A stretch of 64,000 nucleotides of DNA from Rhodanobacteraceae bacterium (GCA_030167125.1 CP126531.1:2706578-2770577), one strand, 5' to 3'. Numbered from the stretch's first letter, positions 1 to 9,360 are shown. Translations and numbers: made by a program. Notes: generated from the sequence alone by a model not told the origin.

Positions 1-3000
1 GCGAACCATTCACCGCGTCGGTGCTGGTGACGCTGACTTGGCCGGCCGCGACGTTGATGATCTGGCGCTCGCTGCCCGCGGCGCCCACGCTCACCACGCC
101 GTTCGCCGCCGAACCCTGGCCCGCGTACGTGTAAGCCGTGCCGTTGATCGTGCCGCCGGTGACCGTCGTCGCCGCGCGATCGGACGAAGCATTGCCCAGC
201 ACCACGCTGTTGTCCTGCGTGGTGGTGACAGCGTTGCCCAGCACGAAAGTGTTGTTGTTGGCGACGGTATCGTCGTTGCCGAACGCGTAGCTGTCGTTGC
301 CGGTGACGGTGTTCGGATCACCGAAGGCACCGGAGTTGTTGCCGCTGACGACGCTGCCCGCACCCACGCTGATCGAATCGATGCCGTGTGCCTGTGCGCC
401 GTTGCCGAACGCGATGCTGCTGCCACCCGTCGCCTGCGTGGCGTTGCCCAACGCGATATCTGCGCCGCCCGCACTGCCCGCATACGCGTTGGTGCCGATG
501 GCAACCGCATTGTTGCCGTAAGTGGGATTGGTGGCGCTGCCCGCGTGCGCGAACATGCCGATGGCGGTCGCCTGCTCGCCATAAATGTAAGCGTGGTCGC
601 CCGCCGCAACGCCGGAGTTGCCGTTGACTTGTGCATCGAAGCCCAGCGCCGTGCTGTTGCTTCCGTGTGCATTCGCGCCCGGGCCCATCGCGGTGTCGTA
701 GGCACCCGCGTAGGCGCCAGGCCCCACCGCGGCGGACCATTGCCCCAACGCAAACGAACCTTCACCCACCGCGACGCTGTAGTTGCCAACGCCGAGGGCA
801 TTGTTGCCCACCGCCGTGCTCTGCTTGCCGCTGGCGGACGCCGCGACACCTGCAGCCAGCGCATGGCTGCCGGTGGCTCCGTTGTTGTTGTAATTGGCGT
901 CGGTGCTCGCGCCATTGACGCTGACGAAGTGCGTCTGGTTCGCCTGCAGCGTCGCAATGTTCGCGGTGTTGGTGTTGACCTGCGTGCCCACCGCATACAA
1001 CTGCGAACCGTTCACCGCGTCGGTGCTGGTCGCGGTCACGGTGCCGGCCGCGACGTTCTGGATCTGGCGTTCCTTGCCCGCCGAACCCACGCTCACCACG
1101 CCATTCGTATCGCTGGTCGCGGCGATGGTTCCACCGTTGATCGTGTACGGTCCCGTCGAAGGTGTCGACGTGCTGCTGCCTGCACCCAGAGCCACGTCGT
1201 TGTCGCTGTTGGCCGCGGCGCCGTTGCCCAGCGCGACGCCGGTATTCACGTTGGCCGCCGCGTTGTAGCCCATCGCAACCGATTTGTATCCCGATGCAGC
1301 CGCACGGCCGACCGCAACCGAGAAGTCGCCATTGGCGTGCGCATTATCACCCAGAGCAGCGCCCGCGAACCCGGCGCTCGCCCCATAGCCGATCGCCGCG
1401 GAATAATTGCCCGACGCGGCGGCGCCCTTGCCGACTGCCGTCGCGGCGTTGCCGGCCGCGCTCGCACCCACGCCAGCCGCCAAGGCGTCGGTGCCGGTGG
1501 CGCCATCATTGTTGTAGTTGCCGTCCGTCGTGGTGGCGTCGTTGACGCTGAAGAAATGCGTCTGGTCAGCTTGCAGTGTTGCGATGTTGCTCGTGTTGCT
1601 GGCGATTTGCGCGGTGTTGGCGGCGATGTTGGCCGTGTTCGTGTTGACCTGCGTGCCTACTGCATAGAGTTGTGAACCGTTCACCGCATCGGTGCTGGTC
1701 GCACTGATGGTGCCGGCCGCGACGTTCTGGACCTGGCGTTCCTTGCCGCTCGCGCCTACCGACAGCACACCATTGGCCGCAACCGGCGTGCCTTGTGGTG
1801 CGGCGCTGCCCGTGATAACCGTGAGGTTCGTGGTATGCGGCGCAGCGGTCACGCTGCCCGCGCCCAGCGCAACATCGTTGCCGTTGCCAGCGGTCGCGCC
1901 AACGCCGATCGCGACGGCCGAGGTCCCGCTGCCGACGCTTTGGCCGCCGATCGCGATCGAATTGTTCCCCGAAGCTTTGGCGCCTGCCGTCGCATTGCCG
2001 CCGAGGGCCGTGGCGCCGGTTCCGGTCGCTTGCGTGTAAGTGGCGGTCGTCGTGCCGCCGGTGCCAATGGCGATTGCATTGGCGCCGGACGCTTTCGCCG
2101 AAACACCGAAGGCCATCGCTTCCACCGCCGAAGCCTGCGCGTTCGGGCCGATCGCGAACGAAGTGTCCGCGCTGGCGGAGGCGCCGGTACCCAGCGCGAT
2201 CGAGGAAAAGCCGATGGCTTTCGCCTGCGTGCCGATGGCGATGTCGAACACGCCGTTCGGCGTGAAGGTGCCCGACGGCTTGGAGCCGTTGAAGGTTCCG
2301 CCCGCCGTGGCCTGCGCGCCCAATGCGATGGACGCATCGCCGGCCTCGGGTGTGACATAGGTACCCGCGGCGATCGCGGTACTGCCGGTGAGCGCGGTGA
2401 ACAGCTGTGCACCGGTCGCGGTCGAGGAAGTGCCGTTGACGATTGCGGTGTAGGTCTTCGTCGCCACCTTGTCCACGTCGTCACCGCCGATCGCAATGGC
2501 GGAGTTGCCGCTGGCCTGCGCGTTGTTGCCAAGCGCGGTGGACTGGTCGCCGGTCGCTCCCGTGTAGGCGCCCAGGGCGATGGATTGATTGGTGACGCCG
2601 CCCGTGGCGCCCGCCTGCGCGCCACCGCCCAATGCAGTGGACTGGTTTCCATACGCCTTGGCGCCGCCGCCCTCGGCAATGGCAGCGATGCCCGCTGCGT
2701 AGGCATTGGTGCCGATCGCAACGTCATTGTTGCCCTTGACGGTCGTGTTGTATCCGCAGCTCACCGTATTGGTTCCCGTCGGGGCAGCCGCGTAAGTGGT
2801 ATTGAGGCAACTCGAGTTGGCCGCCAATGCGTGCGGTGCCCATGCCAACGAACCAGACAAAAGCGCAACAGCAACGAGCGCTTTCGGAAGATGGGGCGCG
2901 CCGCGTGCAAGCGCGGTGGAAATCTCTGCCACGAGCGCATTTCGCACGACCGCCGTGCCCGTCGCGCTTCCCGCCGTGGCGCCGCCGCCATGGCTGCGCG

Positions 3001-3067
3001 CCAGCTCCGAGGCGACTTCGATCTGTTTGCGCGAACGGTTCCACACCAGGCTGTAAATCTTGTTCAT
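1..3067 (-). CDS. Trimeric autotransporter adhesin (YadA-like), N-terminal part, cut by window edge
   Basis: Surface adhesin of the type V secretion family; 1022 residues are visible and the C-terminal membrane anchor lies beyond base 1. The start ATG (3067) follows a GAGG ribosome site. Residues 1-24 (MNKIYSLVWNRSRKQIEVAS...) form an extended signal peptide region typical of these adhesins, followed by a hydrophobic core near 62-75 and a likely cleavage after HALA (about 82). The rest is head repeats of the form SxAxGxxAxAxG. The neck motif DAVNGSQLYA occurs in full twice (near 1660-1700 and 1000-1030) and its beginning recurs at the edge, each time after a VGxAGxERQ(I/V) module, so the passenger is built of at least three copies of a roughly 650-1000 bp unit. 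The family is known to form collagen-like or coiled-coil trimers that bind host or abiotic surfaces; the ligand here cannot be told. Confidence 0.93.
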   Translation of the reverse strand, partial: MNKIYSLVWNRSRKQIEVASELARSHGGGATAGSATGTAVVRNALVAEISTALARGAPHLPKALVAVALLSGSLAWAPHALAANSSCLNTTYAAAPTGTNTVSCGYNTTVKGNNDVAIGTNAYAAGIAAIAEGGGAKAYGNQSTALGGGAQAGATGGVTNQSIALGAYTGATGDQSTALGNNAQASGNSAIAIGGDDVDKVATKTYTAIVNGTSSTATGAQLFTALTGSTAIAAGTYVTPEAGDASIALGAQATAGGTFNGSKPSGTFTPNGVFDIAIGTQAKAIGFSSIALGTGASASADTSFAIGPNAQASAVEAMAFGVSAKASGANAIAIGTGGTTTATYTQATGTGATALGGNATAGAKASGNNSIAIGGQSVGSGTSAVAIGVGATAGNGNDVALGAGSVTAAPHTTNLTVITGSAAPQGTPVAANGVLSVGASGKERQVQNVAAGTISATSTDAVNGSQLYAVGTQVNTNTANIAANTAQIASNTSNIATLQADQTHFFSVNDATTTDGNYNNDGATGTDALAAGVGASAAGNAATAVGKGAAASGNYSAAIGYGASAGFAGAALGDNAHANGDFSVAVGRAAASGYKSVAMGYNAAANVNTGVALGNGAAANSDNDVALGAGSSTSTPSTGPYTINGGTIAATSDTNGVVSVGSAGKERQIQNVAAGTVTATSTDAVNGSQLYAVGTQVNTNTANIATLQANQTHFVSVNGASTDANYNNNGATGSHALAAGVAASASGKQSTAVGNNALGVGNYSVAVGEGSFALGQWSAAVGPGAYAGAYDTAMGPGANAHGSNSTALGFDAQVNGNSGVAAGDHAYIYGEQATAIGMFAHAGSATNPTYGNNAVAIGTNAYAGSAGGADIALGNATQATGGSSIAFGNGAQAHGIDSISVGAGSVVSGNNSGAFGDPNTVTGNDSYAFGNDDTVANNNTFVLGNAVTTTQDNSVVLGNASSDRAATTVTGGTINGTAYTYAGQGSAANGVVSVGAAGSERQIINVAAGQVSVTSTDAVNGS

Positions 3068-3335
3068 TTCTGATTTCCTCGGTAGTCAAACGGGCGTGCA
3101 GCGGCGCTTCCGGACGACTTGCGTGCGCCGGATCGGCATGAATGTTTTGTGAGGGCGTCCCCTGGCGTGTACACAATGCACGGGACGTGCCAAATCAAAC
3201 CCACGTCACATTGTTTTTTGTTCAAGCATGTCAACAACAGCAAAGTTGACGGCACTTCCGGCAGTTCTTGTCTGCAAGCGGTGCGAGCGACGCACCGGAC
3301 CGGCCCAGGCACAGCGCGGGTTCTAAAATTTGCCG

Positions 3336-6143
3336 ATGACTGTTCCAAGTTTTCCGATTGCGCCACTGCTTGCGCATGTCCGGGCTTCGCTGGCCGCGCA
3401 CACGCGCCTGGTGCTGGAAGCGCCGCCGGGCGCGGGCAAGACCACGCAGGTGCCTCCCGCGCTTCTCGACGAGCCGTGGCTCCAGGGCCGCAAGATCGTG
3501 ATGCTGGAACCGCGCCGGATCGCGGCGCGCGCCGCGGCGGAATTCATGGCCGCGCAGCGCGGCGAAGCGGCGGGCCAGACGATCGGCTATCGCGTCCGCT
3601 TCGAATCGCGCGTGTCGAATGCTACGCGCGTCGAAGTCGTCACCGAAGGAATATTGACGCGCATGTTGCAGGACGATCCGGAACTGCCGGACGTCGGCGC
3701 GATCGTGTTCGACGAATTCCACGAGCGCCACCTGGCGGGTGACCTCGGCGCGGTGCTGGCGCTCGATGCGCAGGTGTCGCTTCGCCCCGACCTGCGCATC
3801 CTGGTGATGTCGGCAACGCTGGATGGCACGCGCGTCGCCGAGTGGTTGTCCGCGCCGGTGTTGCGCAGCGAAGGCCGTGCGTTTCCCGTTCGCATCGAAT
3901 ATCCGCCTGCACGCCGTGGCGAGAACGAACTCGCGCGACTGCGGCGCATCGTTCAAGCGGCGCTCGCGGAAACCGATGGCGACGTGCTGGTGTTCCTGCC
4001 GGGGCGGCGCGAAATCGCGCAGGCGCAAAGGATGCTCGCTTCATCCCTTCCCCCGTTTACGGGGGAAGGCGCCCGACTACGGCCGATGGGATCGGCCGTG
4101 AACGGCTCCCGCCAACCCGAAGGGCGAGCGCCATGGATGGCGCGAGTAAGGGCGGATGGGGGGAACTCTCGCAAAGGCTTCCCCCTCCCCAGCCCTCCCC
4201 CGCAAGCGGGGGAGGGAGAAAATCTCGAAATCATTCCGCTGCATGGCGAGCTTTCGCTCATCGACCAGCAGGCCGCGCTGGCGCCCGGCGAAGCAGGCAC
4301 GCGCCGCGTGATCCTCGCCACCAACGTCGCCGAATCCTCGATCACGGTGCCGGGCGTGCGCGCGGTGATCGACACGGGGCTGGCGCGCGAACCGCGCTTC
4401 GATCCGAACTCGGGTTTCACGCGGCTCGCGACGGTCAACATTGCGCAGGCCTCGGCCGACCAGCGCGCCGGACGCGCGGGACGCGTCGCGCCGGGCGTCG
4501 CTTGGCGAATGTGGCCGGAAAGCAGGCGCCTCGACGCGTCACGCACGCCGGAGATCGCGCAAGCGGAGTTGTCCGGGCTTGCGCTGGAACTCGCGGCGTG
4601 GGGCGTCGGTGCGGATGCGCCGGCATCCCTGCGCTGGCTGGACGCACCACCCGCGGGCGCGCTGGCCGCCGCGCGCGATCTGCTGCAACGGCTCGGCGCG
4701 ATCGATGCCGAGCTGCGCATCACCTCACTCGGCCGCGACATGCTGCAACTGGGATCGACGCCGCGCATGGCCGCCGCGGCACTGCGCGCCCCGGAACCGT
4801 TGCACCCGCTGGTCGCCGACCTGCTGGCGCTGCTGGGAGCGCGCTCGCCGCTGCGCGGTGAATTCAACGACGATTTGCGCGCGCGGGTCGACGCACTGCA
4901 TCGCTTTCGCGATGGTGGTGCGCGAACGCTGCGCAATGCCGACAGCGGCGCGTTGTCGGCCATCGAGCAGGCCGCACGCGGCTGGCGCAAACGGCTCGGC
5001 ATCCGCCACGGCGCCAGCGGCACGCCAGATGTCTTCAGCGTCGGCAACCTGTTGCTGCACGCGTTTCCGGACCGGGTTGCGAAACAGGATGCGAACGATC
5101 CGCGCCGCTATCAGCTCGCCAACGGCCGCGGCGCGCGCTTGCACGAAGCTTCGGAGTTGTCCGGTGAACCATGGCTGGTCGTCATCGAGGCGCGTTTCGA
5201 CGCGCGCGACAGCTTGATCCTCGCTGCGGCGCCATTCGATCCCGCGCTGCTGGAACGCGATTACCCGCAAGGGTTCACGCGCGAACGCGTGGTGCGGATG
5301 AATGCGAGCGGCGTGGTCGAAGCCTTCGAGGAAAGGCGCTTCGACGCGATCGTGCTGGAACGCCGCGCCGCCGCCGTCAGCGCGGAAGATGCCCTGCCCG
5401 CATTGCTTGCGATGATTCGTGCGCGCGGCATCGCCGCGCTGCCGTGGAGCGACGCAGCCACACGCCTGCGCACGCGCGTCCAATGGCTGCGCCGCGCGCT
5501 GCCCGATGCCGGCTTGCCGGACGTTTCCGATGCGGCGCTACTGGATTCACTGGAAAGCTGGCTCGCGCCCGCGTTGATCGGCAAGCGCAAGCTGGATGCG
5601 TTGTTGGCCGAGGACGTGTCGAACGCGCTTGCGGGTTTGCTCGACTGGCCGCAGCGCAAGCTGCTGGACGAAGCCGCGCCCGACGCGATCACTGTGCCGA
5701 GCGGACGAACCTTGAAGCTCGATTACACCGCCGCGCAGGCGAACGATTTTCTCTCCTCTCCCTCCGGGAGAGGGGCCGCGGGTGAGGGTACGATTCCGCG
5801 CAATGCAAGATCACGCGCACTCGAACCCTCACCCGGCGCTGCGCGTCACCCTCTCCCGGAGGGAGAGGGGAGCAGAGCGGCGTCACCGGTACTTGCCGTC
5901 AAGCTGCAGGAATTGTTCGGGCTGGCCGAAACGCCGCGCATCGCGCACGAACGCGTGCCCGTGATGCTGCACCTGCTCTCGCCCGCGGGCAGGCCCATCC
6001 AGGTGACGCAGGATCTGCGCGGTTTCTGGGACCGCACCTATCCCGAAGTGAAGAAGGAATTGAAGGGGCGCTATCCGAAGCACCCGTGGCCCGACGATCC
6101 TTGGACGGCAGCGCCGACTCACCGCGCCAAACCGCGTCGCTGA
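3336..6143 (+). CDS. hrpB: ATP-dependent helicase HrpB with two in-frame repeat insertions
   Basis: DEAH-type RNA helicase family protein of 935 residues, longer than the usual 810-850. Walker A APPGAGKT sits near residues 29-36, the DEFHE box near 125, SATL after it, then LATNVAESSIT and QRAGRAGR of helicase domain 2, and the HrpB C-terminal domain ending in KGRYPKHPWPDDP. Two stretches do not belong to the family: about residues 237-296 (4046-4222), between the strand LVFLPGRREIAQAQ and IIPLHGELS, and about 806-849 (5751-5880), just before LAVKLQELFG. Both consist of GC-rich palindromes (listed separately) and keep the frame open. ATG 3336 was chosen; TTG 3330 is an alternative. The cellular role of HrpB is poorly defined. 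The gene converges on the M28 peptidase gene with a 12-base gap. Confidence 0.93.
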   Translation: MTVPSFPIAPLLAHVRASLAAHTRLVLEAPPGAGKTTQVPPALLDEPWLQGRKIVMLEPRRIAARAAAEFMAAQRGEAAGQTIGYRVRFESRVSNATRVEVVTEGILTRMLQDDPELPDVGAIVFDEFHERHLAGDLGAVLALDAQVSLRPDLRILVMSATLDGTRVAEWLSAPVLRSEGRAFPVRIEYPPARRGENELARLRRIVQAALAETDGDVLVFLPGRREIAQAQRMLASSLPPFTGEGARLRPMGSAVNGSRQPEGRAPWMARVRADGGNSRKGFPLPSPPPQAGEGENLEIIPLHGELSLIDQQAALAPGEAGTRRVILATNVAESSITVPGVRAVIDTGLAREPRFDPNSGFTRLATVNIAQASADQRAGRAGRVAPGVAWRMWPESRRLDASRTPEIAQAELSGLALELAAWGVGADAPASLRWLDAPPAGALAAARDLLQRLGAIDAELRITSLGRDMLQLGSTPRMAAAALRAPEPLHPLVADLLALLGARSPLRGEFNDDLRARVDALHRFRDGGARTLRNADSGALSAIEQAARGWRKRLGIRHGASGTPDVFSVGNLLLHAFPDRVAKQDANDPRRYQLANGRGARLHEASELSGEPWLVVIEARFDARDSLILAAAPFDPALLERDYPQGFTRERVVRMNASGVVEAFEERRFDAIVLERRAAAVSAEDALPALLAMIRARGIAALPWSDAATRLRTRVQWLRRALPDAGLPDVSDAALLDSLESWLAPALIGKRKLDALLAEDVSNALAGLLDWPQRKLLDEAAPDAITVPSGRTLKLDYTAAQANDFLSSPSGRGAAGEGTIPRNARSRALEPSPGAARHPLPEGEGSRAASPVLAVKLQELFGLAETPRIAHERVPVMLHLLSPAGRPIQVTQDLRGFWDRTYPEVKKELKGRYPKHPWPDDPWTAAPTHRAKPRR
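4046..4216. repeat. Composite palindromic repeat inside hrpB (insert 1)
   Basis: Three perfect hairpins lie in a row: CCTTCCCCCG-TTTA-CGGGGGAAGG (4046-4069), CGGCCGAT-GGG-ATCGGCCG (4080-4098) and, at the far end, 11-bp arms CCCTCCCCCGC/GCGGGGGAGGG with an AA loop (4193-4216). Between them, 4116-4144 is a core that recurs on the minus strand at 16895-16923 with 26 of 29 bases identical. The element is read in frame as about 60 extra residues of HrpB. Confidence 0.85.
5755..5869. repeat. Inverted REP-like pair inside hrpB (insert 2)
   Basis: A left hairpin CTCTCCC-TCC-GGGAGAG (within 5755-5773) followed by GGGTGAGGGT (5780-5789) is mirrored by ACCCTCACCC (5825-5834) and a right hairpin CCCTCTCCC-GGA-GGGAGAGGG (5849-5869). 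This is the layout of two REP units facing each other (a BIME). It is translated as about 43 residues, including SPSGRGAAGEG and HPLPEGEG, that interrupt the HrpB C-terminal domain. Confidence 0.85.
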
Positions 6144-6155
6144 ATTCGGCTTGCG

Positions 6156-7631
6156 TCACCCGCCGGATTTCCTGCGCCACGACGGTTCACCGATCGCATC
6201 GCCGCCGTACTTGCCGAACAGGCTGGGGTACAACGCGTCCACCGGCTTGCCGTCCGGCCCCAGTTTCGGCGAACGCGCGAAGCTGCCGGCGTAGCCTGGG
6301 AATTCGACCGGGCTTTCCCAGCCGTCCTGGCTCACTGCGGACACGCCGAAGAACCAATCGTCGAGGATGATGTTCTTCAGCACCGCGGAATCGGCGCTGC
6401 CGGCAGCCTGTACGTGTTGCCACTGCGGCGCGGTGGTTTCGCGCCACCACGCGTTGTAACTCGCCGCGCCGGGCGACGGCTTCCACGACAGCGTGGTGTC
6501 GTAGGCGACGGCGCCTTTCACCGTGAGATCCGACGGCGGCGATGGCGCCATTGCCAGCGAGGCCATCGTGATCGCGTCGAGGCGCGTGACGTTGGCGAGG
6601 TACTCGAAATCCACGCCGGAAATCACGTCGCCGTAGTGCACGCCGTTCTCTACGCGCACTTTCTGGTGCTGGCGGTCGTAATCCTCGTTCGATTCGGACA
6701 AGCGCACCGCCGGAAAACCCTGCTCGAGGAACGGCACCTGGTCGCCGGAACGTCCCCAGCGATCGGTGCGGTAGACCATGCGCACGTGGAAATCATCGAG
6801 GTACTGGTCGGCGAGCGCCGCCATGTAGCGCGCGATATTGCGCGAAGGCGAATCCACGCCGCCGCCGTGGTAGCGGCGGTACGCAGCCTGCTCGAGCGTC
6901 TCGTTCGACTTGGTGCCTTCCGAGAACACGCGGATGGTGTGCGGGTCGACCGCGCCATTGCCACCGTGGTCGTTGCCGACCATATCGTTGTTGAGGTTGG
7001 CTTCGACGTTCCAGCCATGGTCGACCGCGTACTGCGCGATGATCTTGCCGCCGTACAGGCCCTGCTCCTCGCCGGAATCCGCCGAGTACACCAGCGTCGC
7101 CGGGAATTTGTATTTCGACAGTACGCGCGCGGTTTCCATCAGCGCGGCGACGCCGGCCGCATCGTCGTTGGCGCCCGGCGAGTCGCCGGTCGCGTCCATC
7201 ACGTCGCTGCGCCGCGAATCGAGATGCGCAGTGATCACGATCACGCGGTTCGGATCGGATGTGCCGCGCTGGATCGCGACGACGTCCATCACTTCCGCGC
7301 CGGCCTGCGGCATGCGCTCGCCGGTGAACACCTGCGAGGGCGTCACGATTTCGAGGCAGCCGCTGCAGCCTTTCGAAATCGCCTCGAACTGCGACGCGAC
7401 CCAGCGCCGCGCCGCGCCGATGCCGCGCGTCTTCGAAGTGGTGGTCGAAAGCGTGTGGCGCGTGCCGAAGCCGACCAGCGCCGCATCGGTCGCGTGCAGG
7501 TTGGACGCCCGCACCGCGCCGGCGATGGCGCGCAGTTCGGGATGGCTGTTCCGGGGTGGCGCCGCCGCCAGGGCGGCCGCGGCCACGAAAACGCCGGCGA
7601 TGGCGGCGGACAGCGTGCGTGTGCGCAGCAT
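6156..7631 (-). CDS. Exported M28-family zinc peptidase with C-terminal fibronectin-like domain
   Basis: 491 residues. The N-terminus (MLRTRTLSAAIAGVFVAAAALA) is a signal peptide, so the enzyme works in the periplasm or outside. The zinc-binding pattern of M28 aminopeptidases is visible: HLDSRR, SPGANDDAAG, SGEEQGLYG, NNDMVGND and a late YDRQHQK histidine. A fibronectin type III-like module follows (about residues 365-450, PSDLTVKG... to SPVEFPG). Family members remove N-terminal amino acids from peptides; substrate is not predictable. ATG 7631 is the only sensible start because it places the signal peptide at the beginning. It lies tail to tail with hrpB. Confidence 0.9.
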   Translation of the reverse strand: MLRTRTLSAAIAGVFVAAAALAAAPPRNSHPELRAIAGAVRASNLHATDAALVGFGTRHTLSTTTSKTRGIGAARRWVASQFEAISKGCSGCLEIVTPSQVFTGERMPQAGAEVMDVVAIQRGTSDPNRVIVITAHLDSRRSDVMDATGDSPGANDDAAGVAALMETARVLSKYKFPATLVYSADSGEEQGLYGGKIIAQYAVDHGWNVEANLNNDMVGNDHGGNGAVDPHTIRVFSEGTKSNETLEQAAYRRYHGGGVDSPSRNIARYMAALADQYLDDFHVRMVYRTDRWGRSGDQVPFLEQGFPAVRLSESNEDYDRQHQKVRVENGVHYGDVISGVDFEYLANVTRLDAITMASLAMAPSPPSDLTVKGAVAYDTTLSWKPSPGAASYNAWWRETTAPQWQHVQAAGSADSAVLKNIILDDWFFGVSAVSQDGWESPVEFPGYAGSFARSPKLGPDGKPVDALYPSLFGKYGGDAIGEPSWRRKSGG

Positions 7632-7697
7632 GAGGGTTACTCCGCAATCAACCCGCCGAGCGTAAACCCGGCGCCGCGCGATTGCACGTGAGAGAAG

Positions 7698-9290
7698 TCA
7701 GTGCCGGCCCGCGGCCAGGATCTGCGAGGCGCGCCACGCCGCGATGCGATGGTCGCCGGAAAGCAAATACGGCCAGGTGCGGAACGGCCGTGCGCCACTT
7801 GGCTCGGCGCTGCGATCGCTGGTCAGGAGAATGCCGTCGGGATGTGCGCGGCACCAGGCCTGCACCCGGTCGTGCGGAATCCACGGCAGCGGCTGGTGCA
7901 GGCGGCCGGTGTAACCAAACAGGCCGTTATGCCATTCGACGTGCGCGATCGCGACGTGTTCTGCCAAGGCGTCCTTGACGAACGCAGCTTCGGGGCGGAC
8001 GTCCAGCGCCGGCAGAAGCGCCAGCGCGCCCGCCAGCATCGCGGCCGAAACCAGCGCGGTCGCGGACAACGCCAAGGCTCGCGCGTCGCGTCCCCACAGG
8101 CGCCACACGCCGGCTGCGACGACCACCCCGACCAGCGCGAACACCGCGATCGCGGGTTGCACCGGATAACCAAAGGTCTTCGCCGCCTGCCACGGCAATG
8201 CCGCCATGCCGAGCGTCGCAAGCAACGCCAGCAACGCAAACAACAACGGGCGCAAGCGCGCGCCGGTTTGTTGCAGCAACCACGCACCCGCCAACGCCCA
8301 CGCGGGCAGCAGCGGCAACAGGTAGTGGACCTGCTTGCCGCTGATCATGCAGAACGCGACGAACGGAACCACCCACCAGCACCACAGGAAGCGCCCGAAG
8401 CGCCCGCGCCACAGGTTCTTCCACGCCGCGCGCGGCGCACGCAGCGTGAGGAGCCACGGCAACAGCAGCACCGGCACCAGCGGCAGGTACCACCACCATG
8501 GACGGTTGTGCGCGAAGCTGTGCGCGATGCGTCCGCTGACCTTGTCGAGCAGCGGCTGCCAATACGTCGGCCCCGCGTAGAGCGCGGCCGGCAGCAGCCA
8601 GCACAATGCAATGGCGACGCCGATCAACAGACCCGCGAGCAGCGCGAGATACCAGCGCGCCTTGCGCGCGCGCGCGGTGCCGCTCCACAGCGGCGCGAGG
8701 ACGGAAACGGCGGCTACGTGCAACAGCACCACCGGACCCTTGGCAAGGATGCCGAGTCCGATCATGATGCCCAGCGCGGCGATGCCGCGCGTCCATTTGC
8801 CCGCGTCGAGGTCGAGCAGCGCGTGCAACGCGCCCAGCACGCACCACGCCAGCAACAGGTCGAACATGATCGCCGTGCTGAACACGGTGAAGCCGAGGCA
8901 GCCGGCCAGCAGCCACATCGCGTTGTCGGCGTCGCGCGGCAGCATGCCGAGCCGCGTCGCGAGCCGGCGCAAGGTCAGCAGCATGCCCAGCGCGACGATC
9001 AGCGCCTCGACACGCGCCACCCACGTGTGCACGCCAACGATTTCCCAGCCGCCCGCGATCAGCCAGAACAGCAGCGGCGACTTGTCGGAATACCACGCGC
9101 CGTTGACGGTCGGCACCAGCCACTGTCCGGAATTGAACATCTCCCACGCGGCGGTGAGGTAGCGCGTCTCGTCGATCGGGATCGGCGGAAACAGCACCGC
9201 TAGCGGCAGCAACAACACGAACCACAGCGCCAGCCAGCGCCATTCGAGGACGCGCGCCGCGCGCGGCGCGTTCGTGACCGGATCGTTCAT
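7698..9290 (-). CDS. ArnT-like membrane glycosyltransferase (GT83/PMT family)
   Basis: 530 residues with about a dozen hydrophobic membrane segments. Near the N-terminus PIPIDETRYLTAAWEMF carries the acidic DE pair typical of the first periplasmic loop of lipid-linked sugar transferases, followed by WYSDKSPLLFWL, as in E. coli ArnT (550 residues). Such enzymes move a sugar from undecaprenyl phosphate to lipid A or a protein on the periplasmic face. No arn operon lies beside it, so the donor sugar is unknown and no symbol is given. Start ATG 9290 (MNDPVTN) precedes the first membrane segment; an upstream in-frame ATG at 9344 is less likely. Confidence 0.85.
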   Translation of the reverse strand: MNDPVTNAPRAARVLEWRWLALWFVLLLPLAVLFPPIPIDETRYLTAAWEMFNSGQWLVPTVNGAWYSDKSPLLFWLIAGGWEIVGVHTWVARVEALIVALGMLLTLRRLATRLGMLPRDADNAMWLLAGCLGFTVFSTAIMFDLLLAWCVLGALHALLDLDAGKWTRGIAALGIMIGLGILAKGPVVLLHVAAVSVLAPLWSGTARARKARWYLALLAGLLIGVAIALCWLLPAALYAGPTYWQPLLDKVSGRIAHSFAHNRPWWWYLPLVPVLLLPWLLTLRAPRAAWKNLWRGRFGRFLWCWWVVPFVAFCMISGKQVHYLLPLLPAWALAGAWLLQQTGARLRPLLFALLALLATLGMAALPWQAAKTFGYPVQPAIAVFALVGVVVAAGVWRLWGRDARALALSATALVSAAMLAGALALLPALDVRPEAAFVKDALAEHVAIAHVEWHNGLFGYTGRLHQPLPWIPHDRVQAWCRAHPDGILLTSDRSAEPSGARPFRTWPYLLSGDHRIAAWRASQILAAGRH

Positions 9291-9360
9291 CGGGCGCAGA
9301 ATAGCCGAAACGAAATCGCCGGCCTCGCGGCCGGCGATCGACATGCATCGGGAAACTTGT

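Noticed and set aside
38..1675. A 545-codon frame on the plus strand across the adhesin gene
   Set aside because: It is the antisense shadow of the repetitive, GC-rich minus-strand adhesin; its residues follow a biased composition and show no family motif.
1..1770. Regularly spaced repeats that might be a CRISPR array
   Set aside because: The units are large (hundreds of bases), coding and in frame with the adhesin; there are no short repeats with unique spacers.
3323..3338. TAAAAT just before the hrpB start as a -10 box giving a leaderless mRNA
   Set aside because: No plausible -35 box is at the right distance, and AT-rich hexamers next to starts are common.
4046..5869. hrpB as a pseudogene because of the inserts
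   Set aside because: The frame is intact from start to stop, all helicase motifs remain and both inserts sit between conserved blocks.
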